Assembly (NCBI GenBank): GCA_002327865.1
Contig: DCUQ01000044.1
Span: 86,481-149,446 of the forward strand
Reading direction: 5' to 3'
Length of the DNA stretch: 62,966 nucleotides
Source: Syntrophaceae bacterium UBA2210
Lineage (GTDB): Bacteria; Desulfobacterota; Syntrophia; Syntrophales; UBA2210
The notes under the pieces were generated by a model that saw nothing but the letters and a program-made list of their open reading frames with translations, had not been told where the DNA came from and did not search any database. Position numbers and translations under genes: made by a program. How positions within the stretch are numbered: position 1 is the first letter of the stretch; every line of letters starts with the position of its first letter. Shown here piece by piece: positions 26,111 through 34,390 of the stretch.

Positions 26111-27784
26111 TTATTCAATGTACCCCAGAGATTCTTTTTCGAGAAACGAGAAATCAATCTGATCGGGCCGGTAAGGCAGCGATTCTCTTATATAATCAGG
26201 AATGGGCCCCCACTTTGTTTCGAATTTTTCCAGAAACGATTGCCGACCTTTCAGAAAATCCCTGACCTTGCTTTTTAACAATTCCTTGTCTTGAAACCGG
26301 GGGTAAGCAGTCATGTAATCCATGTTCGCCCGGTCACTTTTTATGGGATGGTGATAACCGAGGTGATCCGGTTCGGAGCCGAACCGCATCTGAACACGTA
26401 ATATATCTGCATACGAGGAGAGAGACTGCCTCAACGTAACCTTTTTTTCCTTTTCGCCGATGGTTCCAGTATTTGCGAGATAGCATTTGATGCGATTTCT
26501 CTTGATAATGTCATAGAAGAGTTTGGCATGTTCCAGGCGATCTCCGACGATAAAGGGATCAAGGAAAAAAACTCGTTTAAATTTACCTGCCTGGTCGGGG
26601 TCACCGCCTGTGCTTTCGATCGATTCGCCGTATATGAACTGCATTGTGGCCTGTTCGGGAGTCAGGCGTGATATGACATTAGCCAGTGGATTTCTTGTCA
26701 GTATGAAAATGTAATCGATCCTGTCGACTCTCAAATTCTTACTGGCGAGTCCCAGGTTGTCCCGCCTTATGACGGCTCTGCCGTTACCTGTTTTGCTGGT
26801 ATCCTTGAAGTCGGGTATATAGGGATAACGGGAGATGGCGACATTCTCGAGAAAAGTATCGGGTGACAGGGCGGCACGCAGAATTTCAGGCTGGCTTTCA
26901 TCGAGACCCTCTGTCTTGATATAAAGCCCCCCCTGTTCGAAAGCGGCATAACTTCCATCGAAGCCGAGAGTTCCGCCGTCATCGCCTATCATTTCCGACG
27001 TTTCCTTGGGGAGTTTGGCCAGTTTGCGACAGAGTGTCGTAGTTTTGCCGGTAGCTGTAAGGCCTGAAACACCCGTTACCCGTTCCTGCAATTCCGGTCT
27101 TTCTGTCTCAAGATCGTAAATCCAGAGATGGTCTACTCTTGCTCCGCAGTGCAGAAATATCCCCAGTTTGTCGATCTCTTTTACCCGCCAGCTTTCGAAC
27201 TGAAAGATTCCCTTTTTGGCCTCGCCGACATACGTACTGTTCCTGCATATTTTAACCTGATCCCCCCGTTTGTCCCCCATCCAGAGGCGGATTGATATGT
27301 CCTTGTCGATCAACTTTTTGAATTTATTAGGTTCAAAGGAGTCGTCTGAAAAGAAGATAATGGTGTACGTCGGATTTTCAACCACACGCGCCGCCGGAAT
27401 ATTCTCAAAGAGGAGCTTTACTCCGTAGGCAATTTGCGCATAATCATCAGGCATAATAAAACGTGCGGTTACCCCGTCTCTTCCATCCCCGACGATGGTA
27501 TCCAGGCAGACAATCTTTTCATTCGCCAGACATTCGACGGCTTGCGCTGCAAGAACCTCTTCTTCCTCGCCGAAAGAATCATCGACGTTATTCCTGGTGT
27601 GAGGAGCCGAGCGCGACATAGGTTCAGAATCTGCGGCAACAGAGCTCAGGTTGGTCTGAATGACTCCTTCCTGTCGTATGGCGATTTCCTTGTATTCGTC
27701 GAGGGTTTCGCCCTCGATAAGTCTGCCGTCTCTCTTTGCGTCGCAATAAATTTTCTCGGCGGCTTTTTTAAAATAATTTACCAT
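26111..27784 (-). CDS. Divergent ATP-type phosphoenolpyruvate carboxykinase-like protein
   Basis: This protein resembles ATP-dependent PEP carboxykinase, which makes PEP from oxaloacetate. I chose ATG 27784 (AAAAGGA upstream) over 27841, which gives 557 residues, close to the family size. The P-loop region is present but altered: GLTATGKTT at 241-249 against the usual GLSGTGKTT. IGDDGGTLGFDG at 266-277 replaces the typical IGDDEHCWSDNG-like segment. LTPEQ and YLANTGTIG match the family C-terminus. The altered loops leave the activity open. It precedes the PPi-type PFK by 19 nt, which points to gluconeogenic or glycolytic carbon flow. Confidence 0.7.
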   Translation of the reverse strand: MVNYFKKAAEKIYCDAKRDGRLIEGETLDEYKEIAIRQEGVIQTNLSSVAADSEPMSRSAPHTRNNVDDSFGEEEEVLAAQAVECLANEKIVCLDTIVGDGRDGVTARFIMPDDYAQIAYGVKLLFENIPAARVVENPTYTIIFFSDDSFEPNKFKKLIDKDISIRLWMGDKRGDQVKICRNSTYVGEAKKGIFQFESWRVKEIDKLGIFLHCGARVDHLWIYDLETERPELQERVTGVSGLTATGKTTTLCRKLAKLPKETSEMIGDDGGTLGFDGSYAAFEQGGLYIKTEGLDESQPEILRAALSPDTFLENVAISRYPYIPDFKDTSKTGNGRAVIRRDNLGLASKNLRVDRIDYIFILTRNPLANVISRLTPEQATMQFIYGESIESTGGDPDQAGKFKRVFFLDPFIVGDRLEHAKLFYDIIKRNRIKCYLANTGTIGEKEKKVTLRQSLSSYADILRVQMRFGSEPDHLGYHHPIKSDRANMDYMTAYPRFQDKELLKSKVRDFLKGRQSFLEKFETKWGPIPDYIRESLPYRPDQIDFSFLEKESLGYIE

Positions 27785-27915
27785 CGGTGGTATCCTTTTC
27801 TTTTTACAAGTGTTTTCATTATATAGCATGAGCAGTTTCATGTAAAACTGATTTTAAGGAAAGTTCCGGGTACACAAATAGTATAAATTTTAGCTGTATG
27901 GACGAAATAAGGTTT

Positions 27916-28536
27916 CTATCTAACCGTTGACTGCCTGCCGGCATTAATTGTGTTTACGCTGTTTGTACTGATGTAGTCTGAGAATTCCGGGGAACAGTTG
28001 TCCTGGCCGAGAAGACCTTCCATATCTTCGGGAGAAAACGGACAGAAGTGGAAGAGGCGGCTCTCCAGGAGCCTTGTTTTTTCCCAAAGCCTTTTTATAT
28101 ATTCCCTGCGTTCCGGTTCCGTTCCGTATCGCTTCATAATGTAATTCATTCGCTGTGTGAGAGATCCTACCTTGTCGTGAATCACTCGTTTGTCCGAGTA
28201 ATTAACCACATCAGCCTCAGTAGGACTGTCGGAGGCGAAGTATTTATCCAGAAGGACATGCTGTCCGACGATGGCTCCGACTTCCGGGTAATCCAGGCTT
28301 ATAAGGAGTTCCCTGGCAGTTTGTGCGTGATTTTCGCGAGTCTCTATGCTCCTTGTTTTCGTTATGTCATGAAGCAGCGCGCCTGCCTGGACAAGATTTA
28401 AATCGAGATTCGTCTCGATGGAATTCGCCAGGAACATGGCTACGCGGCAGACCTGCAGGGAGTGGACCACTATATGATCCATCATTTTCATTTCGTACAT
28501 GATACGATAACAATCCCGCCGTGCCGGTATCCTCAT
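27916..28536 (-). CDS. HD-domain phosphohydrolase-like protein
   Basis: A protein with the metal-binding HD fold. Starting at ATG 28536 (GAGG upstream) gives 206 residues; a start at 28707 would add 57 residues without family character. The metal-ligand pattern is DHIVVHSLQV (His 21, His 25), GALLHDITK (His-Asp 56-57) and ENHAQTA, followed by GQHVLLD. HDIG-type predicted nucleotidases and phosphatases look like this; the substrate is unknown. The sigma-54 small RNA locus lies upstream on the same strand, but a terminator separates them. Confidence 0.72.
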   Translation of the reverse strand: MRIPARRDCYRIMYEMKMMDHIVVHSLQVCRVAMFLANSIETNLDLNLVQAGALLHDITKTRSIETRENHAQTARELLISLDYPEVGAIVGQHVLLDKYFASDSPTEADVVNYSDKRVIHDKVGSLTQRMNYIMKRYGTEPERREYIKRLWEKTRLLESRLFHFCPFSPEDMEGLLGQDNCSPEFSDYISTNSVNTINAGRQSTVR

Positions 28537-28756
28537 GTGTCGATCCTCTACAGGGGGGCAGGCCGTTTTTACGTATGAATAAAGCCTGTTCCTTACGCCT
28601 GAATGGGCACTTTCTAACAGATGGGCGGGGAAAACGCCAGTTTGTTTTTTATGATCTCCCGGGGTTGAACGAAGTTTAGATTTTTCTGTCTTGAATACAA
28701 TGTACATATGTTGTATTTAATATGAACTGTACATACAATATATTGGCATCGTTCTT

Positions 28757-28794
28757 AAAAAAGAAGAAACCCGGGAAGGTTACGCCTTCCCGGG
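28757..28794 (-). terminator. Strong intrinsic terminator of the predicted small RNA
   Basis: On the minus strand CCCGGGAAGG (28794-28785), loop CGTAA, and CCTTCCCGGG (28779-28770) make a perfect 10-bp stem. The tail TTTCTTCTTTTTT runs to 28757. The T-tract is on the minus side only, so it ends minus-strand transcripts. Confidence 0.92.
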
Positions 28795-28893
28795 TAAGGG
28801 TACTTACCTGTCAGGCTCGGATTAGTACCTGACCGGTTTTACAGGGTTTAAGCTCGAATCGGAGGAGGTTTGATTCGATCTTGCTGTCTGTAG
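28757..28893 (-). ncRNA. Predicted sigma-54-driven small RNA with an anti-Shine-Dalgarno loop
   Basis: The interval between the sigma-54 promoter and the terminator is about 135 nt and has no reading frame. Minus-strand hairpins in order are: H1 TCGAATC/GATTCGA (28878-28872 and 28860-28854), whose 11-nt loop reads AAACCUCCUCC; H2 GTCAGG/CCTGAC-type (28833-28828 and 28815-28810) with a 12-nt loop; H3 GGTAAG/CTTACC (28808-28803 and 28798-28793) with a 4-nt loop; and the terminator. The CCUCC core in loop H1 could pair with ribosome sites of target mRNAs. I found no match in memory to SRP, 6S, tmRNA or RNase P RNA. The transcription start is estimated from the promoter. Confidence 0.7.
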
Positions 28894-28903
28894 TAACTTT
28901 ATA

Positions 28904-28919
28904 AGCAATTCGTGTGCCA
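28904..28919 (-). promoter_or_regulatory. Sigma-54 (-24/-12) promoter
   Basis: On the minus strand TGGCAC (28919-28914), 5 nt, TTGCT (28908-28904) match the sigma-54 consensus TGGCACN5TTGCW in all conserved bases with exact spacing. The expected start is near 28893, just upstream of hairpin H1. Confidence 0.82.
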
Positions 28920-29018
28920 AATGGCAAGAAACAGATCTAACCATCCGAAATATGAACATATTTTTGTGAAATTATCGTGCGATAGACATAGTATCCGCTT
29001 TGAATATAGGAACAAAAT

Positions 29019-29113
29019 GTCGAAATAAACCCGGGTTCAGGTTAAAATGACGTAAAAACAGCAGGTTCGCATATGTTTAGTTTTTTGTCAGGACTCGACA
29101 TAATTGTCGAAAT
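29019..29113 (-). promoter_or_regulatory. Candidate enhancer elements upstream of the sigma-54 promoter
   Basis: The 9-mer TGTCGAAAT occurs at 29019-29027 and 29105-29113. The second copy is part of a perfect inverted repeat TCGACA-TAAT-TGTCGA (29095-29110). These lie about 130 to 220 bp upstream of the expected start, where activators of sigma-54 promoters usually bind. Confidence 0.4.
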
Positions 29114-29275
29114 TGGGTATTTTTGATTTTTCAGGATTCGTTTTAATCTTTCGTTTTATTGGGGTAACGTTCGCATGCGGGCAGGAAGACCCGATGGCAA
29201 GCGCATAACGTCAAATATCCCGTAAACTTGTCTCATTATAACTGTATGGTAAAATTCGAAAGTCTGGTCATTTAC

Positions 29276-30508
29276 ATGGAATATCTGCCGGTTTTTATTA
29301 TTGGTGTTGCTTCGGGGGTGGCGGTTATGCTCTTGATCAACCTGATAAGAAAGCTGGACGCGGGGAAGATTGCGCGTGAGGCGGTTGAACAGGCCGAATC
29401 CAGGCGAATCCGGGAGGTCGATTCCCTGCTGGATAGAGTCAGGGAATCATTCGGCTCACTGTCGCTGGAAGCCCTGTCGAGGAATACGGAAGATTTTCTT
29501 AAACTCGCCAATGAAACGCTTTCCAAACAAACCCGGGCCGGCGAAAAAGATCTCGACGGGAAAAAGGAACTTATAGATCAGACGCTTGTCGCGATGAAGG
29601 AGGATCTTTTAAAGGTCCGGAATCTTGTAATAGAATTGGAAAAAGACAGGGAAAATAAATTCGGACAACTTTCTAACCAGTTGGAATCGACAGCCTCGCA
29701 GACTCTGAGACTCCAGGAGACTACAGCCCGGCTTCAAATAGCGTTGTCAAGCACGAAAGCACGGGGGCAATGGGGTGAAAGAATGGCTGAAGACGTACTG
29801 AGGCTGGCCGGGTTTATCGAAGGTATCAATTATCACAAGCAGAAGGTCCTGGAAAATGTGGGAAAGCGTCCCGATTACACGTTTTTGCTGCCCCATGATC
29901 TAAAGGTTAACATGGACGTAAAATTTCCGATGGATAACTACCTGCGGTATGTCGAAACTGATGTGGAATCGGAGAAAAATTCATACAGAAACCAGTTTCT
30001 GAAGGATGCGAAAAACCGTATAGGCGAGGTTCTGACAAGGGACTATATAAATCCTGAGGAGAATACCGTGGACTATGTGCTCGTTTTCATACCGAATGAA
30101 CATATATATGCGTTTATGAATGAAAACGACAGGTCCCTCATGGACTATGCGCTGAAAAACAAGGTGATACTCTGTTCCCCGATAACTCTCTATGCCATTC
30201 TGGCCATAATGAGACAGGCTGCGGATAATTTCAATCTTGAAAAAACGGCGTCAGAAATTATGTCACTCCTCGGAACATTTCACAAGCAATGGGATTCTTT
30301 TGTGAATTCATTCGAGAAGATGGGGAAGAAAATCGAAGAAGCCAGGGATGAGTTTAATAATCTGACCTCGACCCGCCGCAACCAGCTTGAACGTCCTTTG
30401 CGAAAGATTCAGGATTTGAGAAGGCAGAAAAGTATCGTTGAAGTACTGCCGATTGAGAATACCGGGGAAACGGCGAGCGTTCGGGCGGGAGGAAGGGAAA
30501 AAGAGTAA
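29276..30508 (+). CDS. rmuC: RmuC-family DNA recombination protein
   Basis: RmuC proteins are nuclease-fold proteins linked to limiting DNA inversions and rearrangements. The ATG at 29276 gives 410 residues: a membrane anchor at about residues 4-23 (PVFIIGVASGVAVMLLINL, partly), a long charged coiled coil to about residue 160, and the RmuC domain with ARGQWGERMAEDVLRLAGF and NMDVKFPMDNYLRY. Earlier TTG and ATG codons at 29228 and 29246 are possible. It is convergent with feoB, and an imperfect hairpin lies between them. Confidence 0.9.
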   Translation: MEYLPVFIIGVASGVAVMLLINLIRKLDAGKIAREAVEQAESRRIREVDSLLDRVRESFGSLSLEALSRNTEDFLKLANETLSKQTRAGEKDLDGKKELIDQTLVAMKEDLLKVRNLVIELEKDRENKFGQLSNQLESTASQTLRLQETTARLQIALSSTKARGQWGERMAEDVLRLAGFIEGINYHKQKVLENVGKRPDYTFLLPHDLKVNMDVKFPMDNYLRYVETDVESEKNSYRNQFLKDAKNRIGEVLTRDYINPEENTVDYVLVFIPNEHIYAFMNENDRSLMDYALKNKVILCSPITLYAILAIMRQAADNFNLEKTASEIMSLLGTFHKQWDSFVNSFEKMGKKIEEARDEFNNLTSTRRNQLERPLRKIQDLRRQKSIVEVLPIENTGETASVRAGGREKE

Positions 30509-30509
30509 G

Positions 30510-30553
30510 GGGTTATACCGGCAGCCGTAGTCGTACCGCTGGTATAATCCTTA
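30510..30553. terminator. Hairpin between convergent rmuC and feoB
   Basis: TTATACCGGC and GCTGGTATAA face each other around a 13-nt loop between the two stop codons. The match is imperfect (one G-T or mismatch position) and no good T-tract follows, so this is a possible bidirectional terminator. Confidence 0.4.
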
Positions 30554-32260
30554 AAGAATCGCATTCAGTATTCCTCCTACTGTTAAAGCCGAAATGAGCA
30601 TTATGGCGGTCGACTTCATGAAGTCTTTCACCCCCAGTTCCCTGAGCAGAATAACGATTGTGGCAACACAGGGGAAAGACATGGTCAGAACAACGCTGCC
30701 GATGACCATCTGTTTTGCCGTCATTGTTGACAGTGCCAGCATTCCGAGGGCGGCGTCCTTACGGAGTAGACCTATGATTATCGCCGTCACCGATTCTTCG
30801 GGAAGCCCCAGCACCCCCTTTATTACCGGCGCAGTGAAACCGGCTATATAATCGAATATACCTAATACCATGAATGTGTTTATGATCAGAATAGCCGCCA
30901 GTATTATCGGAACCGCCTCTATGAGGAAACCGCGGGTTCTCCCCCACAGCTTTTGCATAATCGTCCCGAATGGTGGAAGACGATACGGAGGAATCTCGAT
31001 CAGGAGTTCAGGGCTGAACCCCTTCAACAAGCGATTGAGGATTGTACCCAGGATTACCCACACCACCAACAGCGTCAAATAAACAATCGCCACATATTGT
31101 CCGCCGTACTTTCCGACCAGTCCGAAGATCATTGCCTGAGCGGAAGCGCATGGTATTGCTATACATACCAGTGTCGCTGCTATAAACCGCTCGCGCTTGC
31201 TTTCAAGCACGCGTGTCGCCATTATGGCAGGCACGTTGCACCCCAGTCCCAGCAGTGTCGGTATTATCGCGAAACCGTGCAACCCGATCTTATGCATTGT
31301 AGTGTCCAGGAGTACTGCCAGACGTGGAAGATATCCGATGTCTTCAAGGATTCCCAGTATAAGATAAAACGATATTATATAAGGAAGAACCATGGCAAAG
31401 GGTACGTAGAGGCCGCTGCTCAGCAATCCGAACGATTCTACAAAGTGGATTTCACCCCCGATCAGTTTGCCTACTATTATATCGTGCAGAAATCCGCCGT
31501 TTCCCATAACAGCGCTTAATTTCATTAATATAGGGAGCCACAGGGAATCAAACAGCGGGTCGAACAGGTAGCCTATCAATGATTCGCCGATAAAGCGGAT
31601 CACAAAGAAGGAGATCACGAGTATTGCCGCGGCGATAAGGATGCCCGTCCTGGGTTTTACGCTTGCGTCCTCAAGACGTTCAAACCACCGGTGATGTCTG
31701 TGTGATATCTGCTGAACCTGATTTGTTATTTTTCCTACGTGTGACCAGCGTTCATCCCGGCTTTTTCCCGGATACGAAGGAGATGCGGCTTTGGGAATCA
31801 TTGTTACGAGTTCTTTTATTCCCTGGCCGGTCAGCCCGGATGTCGGGACAACGGGTACTCCCAGAATCTTTGTCAATTCCTCGAGATCGATGTTTACGCC
31901 CCGGTGCTTTGTGTCGTCCCACATATTCAGCGCTATTATCATCGGGATCTTTAATTCCATCAGTTGCAGAGTCAGATAAAGATTTCTTTCGAGATTTGTG
32001 GCATCGACGACATTGATTACAATATCGCCCATCTTGAGCATTTCGGAGGCAATTTCTTCCGCTTCACACGTGGGTTCGAGGGTATAAGTTCCGGGCACAT
32101 CGATAATCTCGACCCGCTCGCCGTTTATTTTCATGAATCCGCTCGTGTAGGTAACTGTGGTCCCGGGATAGTTGGACGAAACCACACGCACCCCTGTAAG
32201 CCGCGAAAAGATAACGCTCTTGCCTACATTGGGATTGCCCATAAGCAGAATCTTCATCAT
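30551..32260 (-). CDS. feoB: Ferrous iron transporter FeoB
   Basis: FeoB moves Fe(II) through the inner membrane with a GTPase-like N-terminal domain. The G motifs are complete: GNPNVGKS at residues 8-15, SNYPGTT, DVPG at 54-57 and NMWD at 112-115. The membrane part has both gate motifs, GCNVPAIMATR with CIAIPCASAQAM, and LTMSFPCVATI. The 569 residues are short compared with about 650-770 in many FeoBs; the missing part seems to be the linker and C-terminal tail rather than a gate. It follows feoA after 5 nt. Confidence 0.93.
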   Translation of the reverse strand: MMKILLMGNPNVGKSVIFSRLTGVRVVSSNYPGTTVTYTSGFMKINGERVEIIDVPGTYTLEPTCEAEEIASEMLKMGDIVINVVDATNLERNLYLTLQLMELKIPMIIALNMWDDTKHRGVNIDLEELTKILGVPVVPTSGLTGQGIKELVTMIPKAASPSYPGKSRDERWSHVGKITNQVQQISHRHHRWFERLEDASVKPRTGILIAAAILVISFFVIRFIGESLIGYLFDPLFDSLWLPILMKLSAVMGNGGFLHDIIVGKLIGGEIHFVESFGLLSSGLYVPFAMVLPYIISFYLILGILEDIGYLPRLAVLLDTTMHKIGLHGFAIIPTLLGLGCNVPAIMATRVLESKRERFIAATLVCIAIPCASAQAMIFGLVGKYGGQYVAIVYLTLLVVWVILGTILNRLLKGFSPELLIEIPPYRLPPFGTIMQKLWGRTRGFLIEAVPIILAAILIINTFMVLGIFDYIAGFTAPVIKGVLGLPEESVTAIIIGLLRKDAALGMLALSTMTAKQMVIGSVVLTMSFPCVATIVILLRELGVKDFMKSTAIMLISALTVGGILNAIL

Positions 32261-32265
32261 GTCCG

Positions 32266-32496
32266 TTAATCCGCCTCAATAAATATTTTACCGGCCATAC
32301 CGAAACCTATGGCTACTTTTGCCCTGTCCACCTGAACGGTAACCGGCCCGCTCATAAGCATCGAATCTATCTTTTTTATCTTTTTCCCGGTTATGATTCC
32401 CATCGCGTTAAGGCGGTTGATCAATCCCTGCCCGCCTCTTATTTCGCACACCGTTCCACTTGTTCCCGGACTTAGATCATTCAGAGATTTAATCAC
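32266..32496 (-). CDS. feoA: FeoA, SH3-like partner of FeoB
   Basis: FeoA is a small cytosolic protein needed for FeoB function. Features are SLNDLSPGTSGTVCEIRGGQGLINRLNAMGI (key parts LSPGTSG and RLNAMGI) and a C-terminal VDRAKVAIGFGMAGKI. I place the start at the GTG at 32496, preceded by AAGGAAGGA, which gives 76 residues, the usual size. An upstream GTG at 32541 lies inside a leader hairpin and would add 15 atypical residues. Confidence 0.88.
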   Translation of the reverse strand: MIKSLNDLSPGTSGTVCEIRGGQGLINRLNAMGIITGKKIKKIDSMLMSGPVTVQVDRAKVAIGFGMAGKIFIEAD

Positions 32497-32541
32497 GGAT
32501 ATACTATTTCCTTCCTTGAAACAATTGGGGGACGGGACCAC

Positions 32542-32935
32542 TCAGTCCAGTGGAATAATCTGTCCCCGCTTTTTAAACAGACTAATCTGTGAGATTTATA
32601 CTGTGCTGCATTACTCGTCAAGGAAAAATGTTCCAAATTCTTCAGGATGCATCCGTTAAATCCCGGGTACAAACATTTTTCGGCATGCTTTTAAGTCGAA
32701 CCCGGCAGTAAACGGAGAAGTTCTTTTCTTAATAATCAGATTCTGTTATAGACAACGGTACGATAATCGAGGGGTTCTTTAAAATTAAGCGTAGAACTTG
32801 TGTGAGCTGCCGGGGATAAACATACTTTATGCTTTGCCGGCGCGCCGGAACTCTCTGTAAGCACAGGGTTTTTGCTCAGTTGATTCCTCCGGCCGTGCGG
32901 AGCGGTTGCAAAATCAAACATACAGGAGAATTGTT
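32542..32935. other. Divergent intergenic region between feoA and the 4-hydroxybutyrate operon
   Basis: About 390 bp without a gene. The left part has the feo promoter candidate and a hairpin near feoA. The middle holds nothing I can name. At 32837-32848 there is a perfect 12-bp palindrome CCGGCGCGCCGG, upstream of the dehydratase gene, which might be an operator. Confidence 0.4.
32584..32621 (-). promoter_or_regulatory. Candidate feoAB promoter with overlapping inverted repeat
   Basis: On the minus strand TTGACG (32621-32616) is followed after 15 bp by TATAAA (32600-32595). An inverted repeat AATCT-GTG-AGATT (32584-32596) overlaps the -10 and could be an operator. The short spacer lowers confidence, and it does not look like a standard Fur box. 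Confidence 0.35.
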
Positions 32936-34390
32936 ATGGCTCTGATGAATGCAAAACAGTACGAAGAAACCTTGAGAAAAATGAATTTCAAGATTTACAT
33001 GTTCGGCAAGCTGGTGGAAAACCCCGTTGATGATCTCATAATACGTCCCTCCATGAATGCAGTTGCCGCTACGTATGAGTTCGCCCACTACCCGGAATAC
33101 GAGGATCTTATGACGGCCACCTCGCATATTACGGGTAAAAAGATCAACCGTTTCGCTCACATCCACCAGAGCACTGAGGATCTGGTTAAAAAATCGAAGA
33201 TGGGGCGCCTTCTGGGGTCGCTTACAGGGTGTTGCTTTCAGCGATGCGTGGGAATGGATGCCATGAACGCCCTTTCGATGACTACCTATGATATCGACCG
33301 TAAATACGGGACCCAGTATAACAAGCGTTTCTTAAAATTCCTCTTATACGTACAGGAAAACGACCTGACCTGCGATGGGGCCATGACGGATCCCAAGGGT
33401 GACAGAAGTAAGGCACCGCACCAGCAGGACGATCCGGACATGTTCATGCACGTGGTGGAAGAACGCGCGGATGGTATCGTGGTCAGGGGAGCCAAGTGTC
33501 ATCAGACCGGTGCCGTCAACTCCCACGAGATTATTATCATGCCCACGATCAGTATGCGCGAAGCGGACAAGGAATACGCCATCTCCTTTGCGCTTCCGGC
33601 GGATGCCGAGGGGATTACCTATATCATGGGCCGTCAGTCGTGTGATACGCGAAAACTGGAGCGGGGTACCATGGATCGCGGCAACCAGATATACGGCGGA
33701 CATGAGGCGCTGGTAGTCTTCGACGACGTTTTCGTTCCCTGGGAGAGGGTCTTCATGTACAGGGAGTGGGATTTTGCCGGTCAGCTGGTGGAACAGTTCG
33801 CGTCTTATCATCGCCAGAGTTACGCATGTAAAGCGGGAGTAGGCGATGTCCTTATCGGTGCCGCCCAGTGTATTGCCGAATACAACGGGACTCAGAAGGC
33901 CTCTCATATCAAAGACAAGATTATCGAGATGAATCACCTCAATGAAACTCTTTTCTGCGGGTCTCTTGCGTGTGCGGTGGAGGGGCACCGCGAACCGAGC
34001 GGCACGTATTACGTCAACACCCTCCTGGCCAATGTCTGCAAGCAGAACGTTACCCGTTTCCCTTACGAAATCGCCCGCCTGGCCCAGGATATCGCCGGCG
34101 GATCAATGGTGACCCTTCCTTCGGAGGAAGATTTCCGCTCGCCGGAGGTCGGCAAGTGGATCAGGAAATACTACAAGGGAACAGCGGATGTTTCCACGGA
34201 GAACCGGATGCGAATTCTGCGCCTGATCGAAAACATTACGCTGGGAACCGCCGCCGTCGGTTATCTGACCGAGTCGATGCACGGTGCCGGGTCACCCCAG
34301 GCCCAGCGGATTATGATCTCCCGGCAAACCAATATGGATGAGAAAAAAAAGGTTGCCAAAAAGCTCAGCGGTATAGAGGAGGATGAATAA
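32936..34390 (+). CDS. abfD: 4-hydroxybutyryl-CoA dehydratase
   Basis: This flavin and [4Fe-4S] enzyme dehydrates 4-hydroxybutyryl-CoA to crotonyl-CoA and belongs to the 4-HPA hydroxylase fold family. The 484 residues from ATG 32936 (CAGGAG upstream) include GCCFQRC with Cys 100 and Cys 104, the RQSCDTRK flavin/substrate region, and YHRQSYAC with His 292 and Cys 298. The Clostridium aminobutyricum enzyme uses Cys 99, Cys 103, His 292 and Cys 299 as cluster ligands, so all four have counterparts, but the His-to-Cys distance here is one residue shorter. The next two genes (a small Cys protein and a CoA-transferase) overlap it or each other, supporting a 4-hydroxybutyrate pathway. Confidence 0.9.
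   Translation: MALMNAKQYEETLRKMNFKIYMFGKLVENPVDDLIIRPSMNAVAATYEFAHYPEYEDLMTATSHITGKKINRFAHIHQSTEDLVKKSKMGRLLGSLTGCCFQRCVGMDAMNALSMTTYDIDRKYGTQYNKRFLKFLLYVQENDLTCDGAMTDPKGDRSKAPHQQDDPDMFMHVVEERADGIVVRGAKCHQTGAVNSHEIIIMPTISMREADKEYAISFALPADAEGITYIMGRQSCDTRKLERGTMDRGNQIYGGHEALVVFDDVFVPWERVFMYREWDFAGQLVEQFASYHRQSYACKAGVGDVLIGAAQCIAEYNGTQKASHIKDKIIEMNHLNETLFCGSLACAVEGHREPSGTYYVNTLLANVCKQNVTRFPYEIARLAQDIAGGSMVTLPSEEDFRSPEVGKWIRKYYKGTADVSTENRMRILRLIENITLGTAAVGYLTESMHGAGSPQAQRIMISRQTNMDEKKKVAKKLSGIEEDE

Larger units (their letters stand above)
28537..29275. other. Non-coding region between the HD gene and rmuC
   Basis: About 740 bp without a convincing gene. From left to right it holds a 220-bp leader or spacer of the HD gene, a terminator (28757-28794), a hairpin-rich small RNA candidate, a sigma-54 promoter (28904-28919), repeated TGTCGA elements (29019-29113) and a possible leader hairpin of rmuC (29167-29211). 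No start codon with ribosome site was found for a peptide in the small RNA part. Confidence 0.6.

Noticed and set aside
28757..28893. SRP RNA, 6S RNA, tmRNA, RNase P RNA or a c-di-GMP riboswitch
   Set aside because: The conserved cores (GGTCAGGTCCGG... of SRP, 6S bubble, tmRNA ends, GEMM loops) are missing. The GTCAGG element superficially recalls SRP but the rest does not.
30551..32260. FeoB as a truncated gene
   Set aside because: It is short, but all G motifs and both gate motifs are present and it follows feoA normally.
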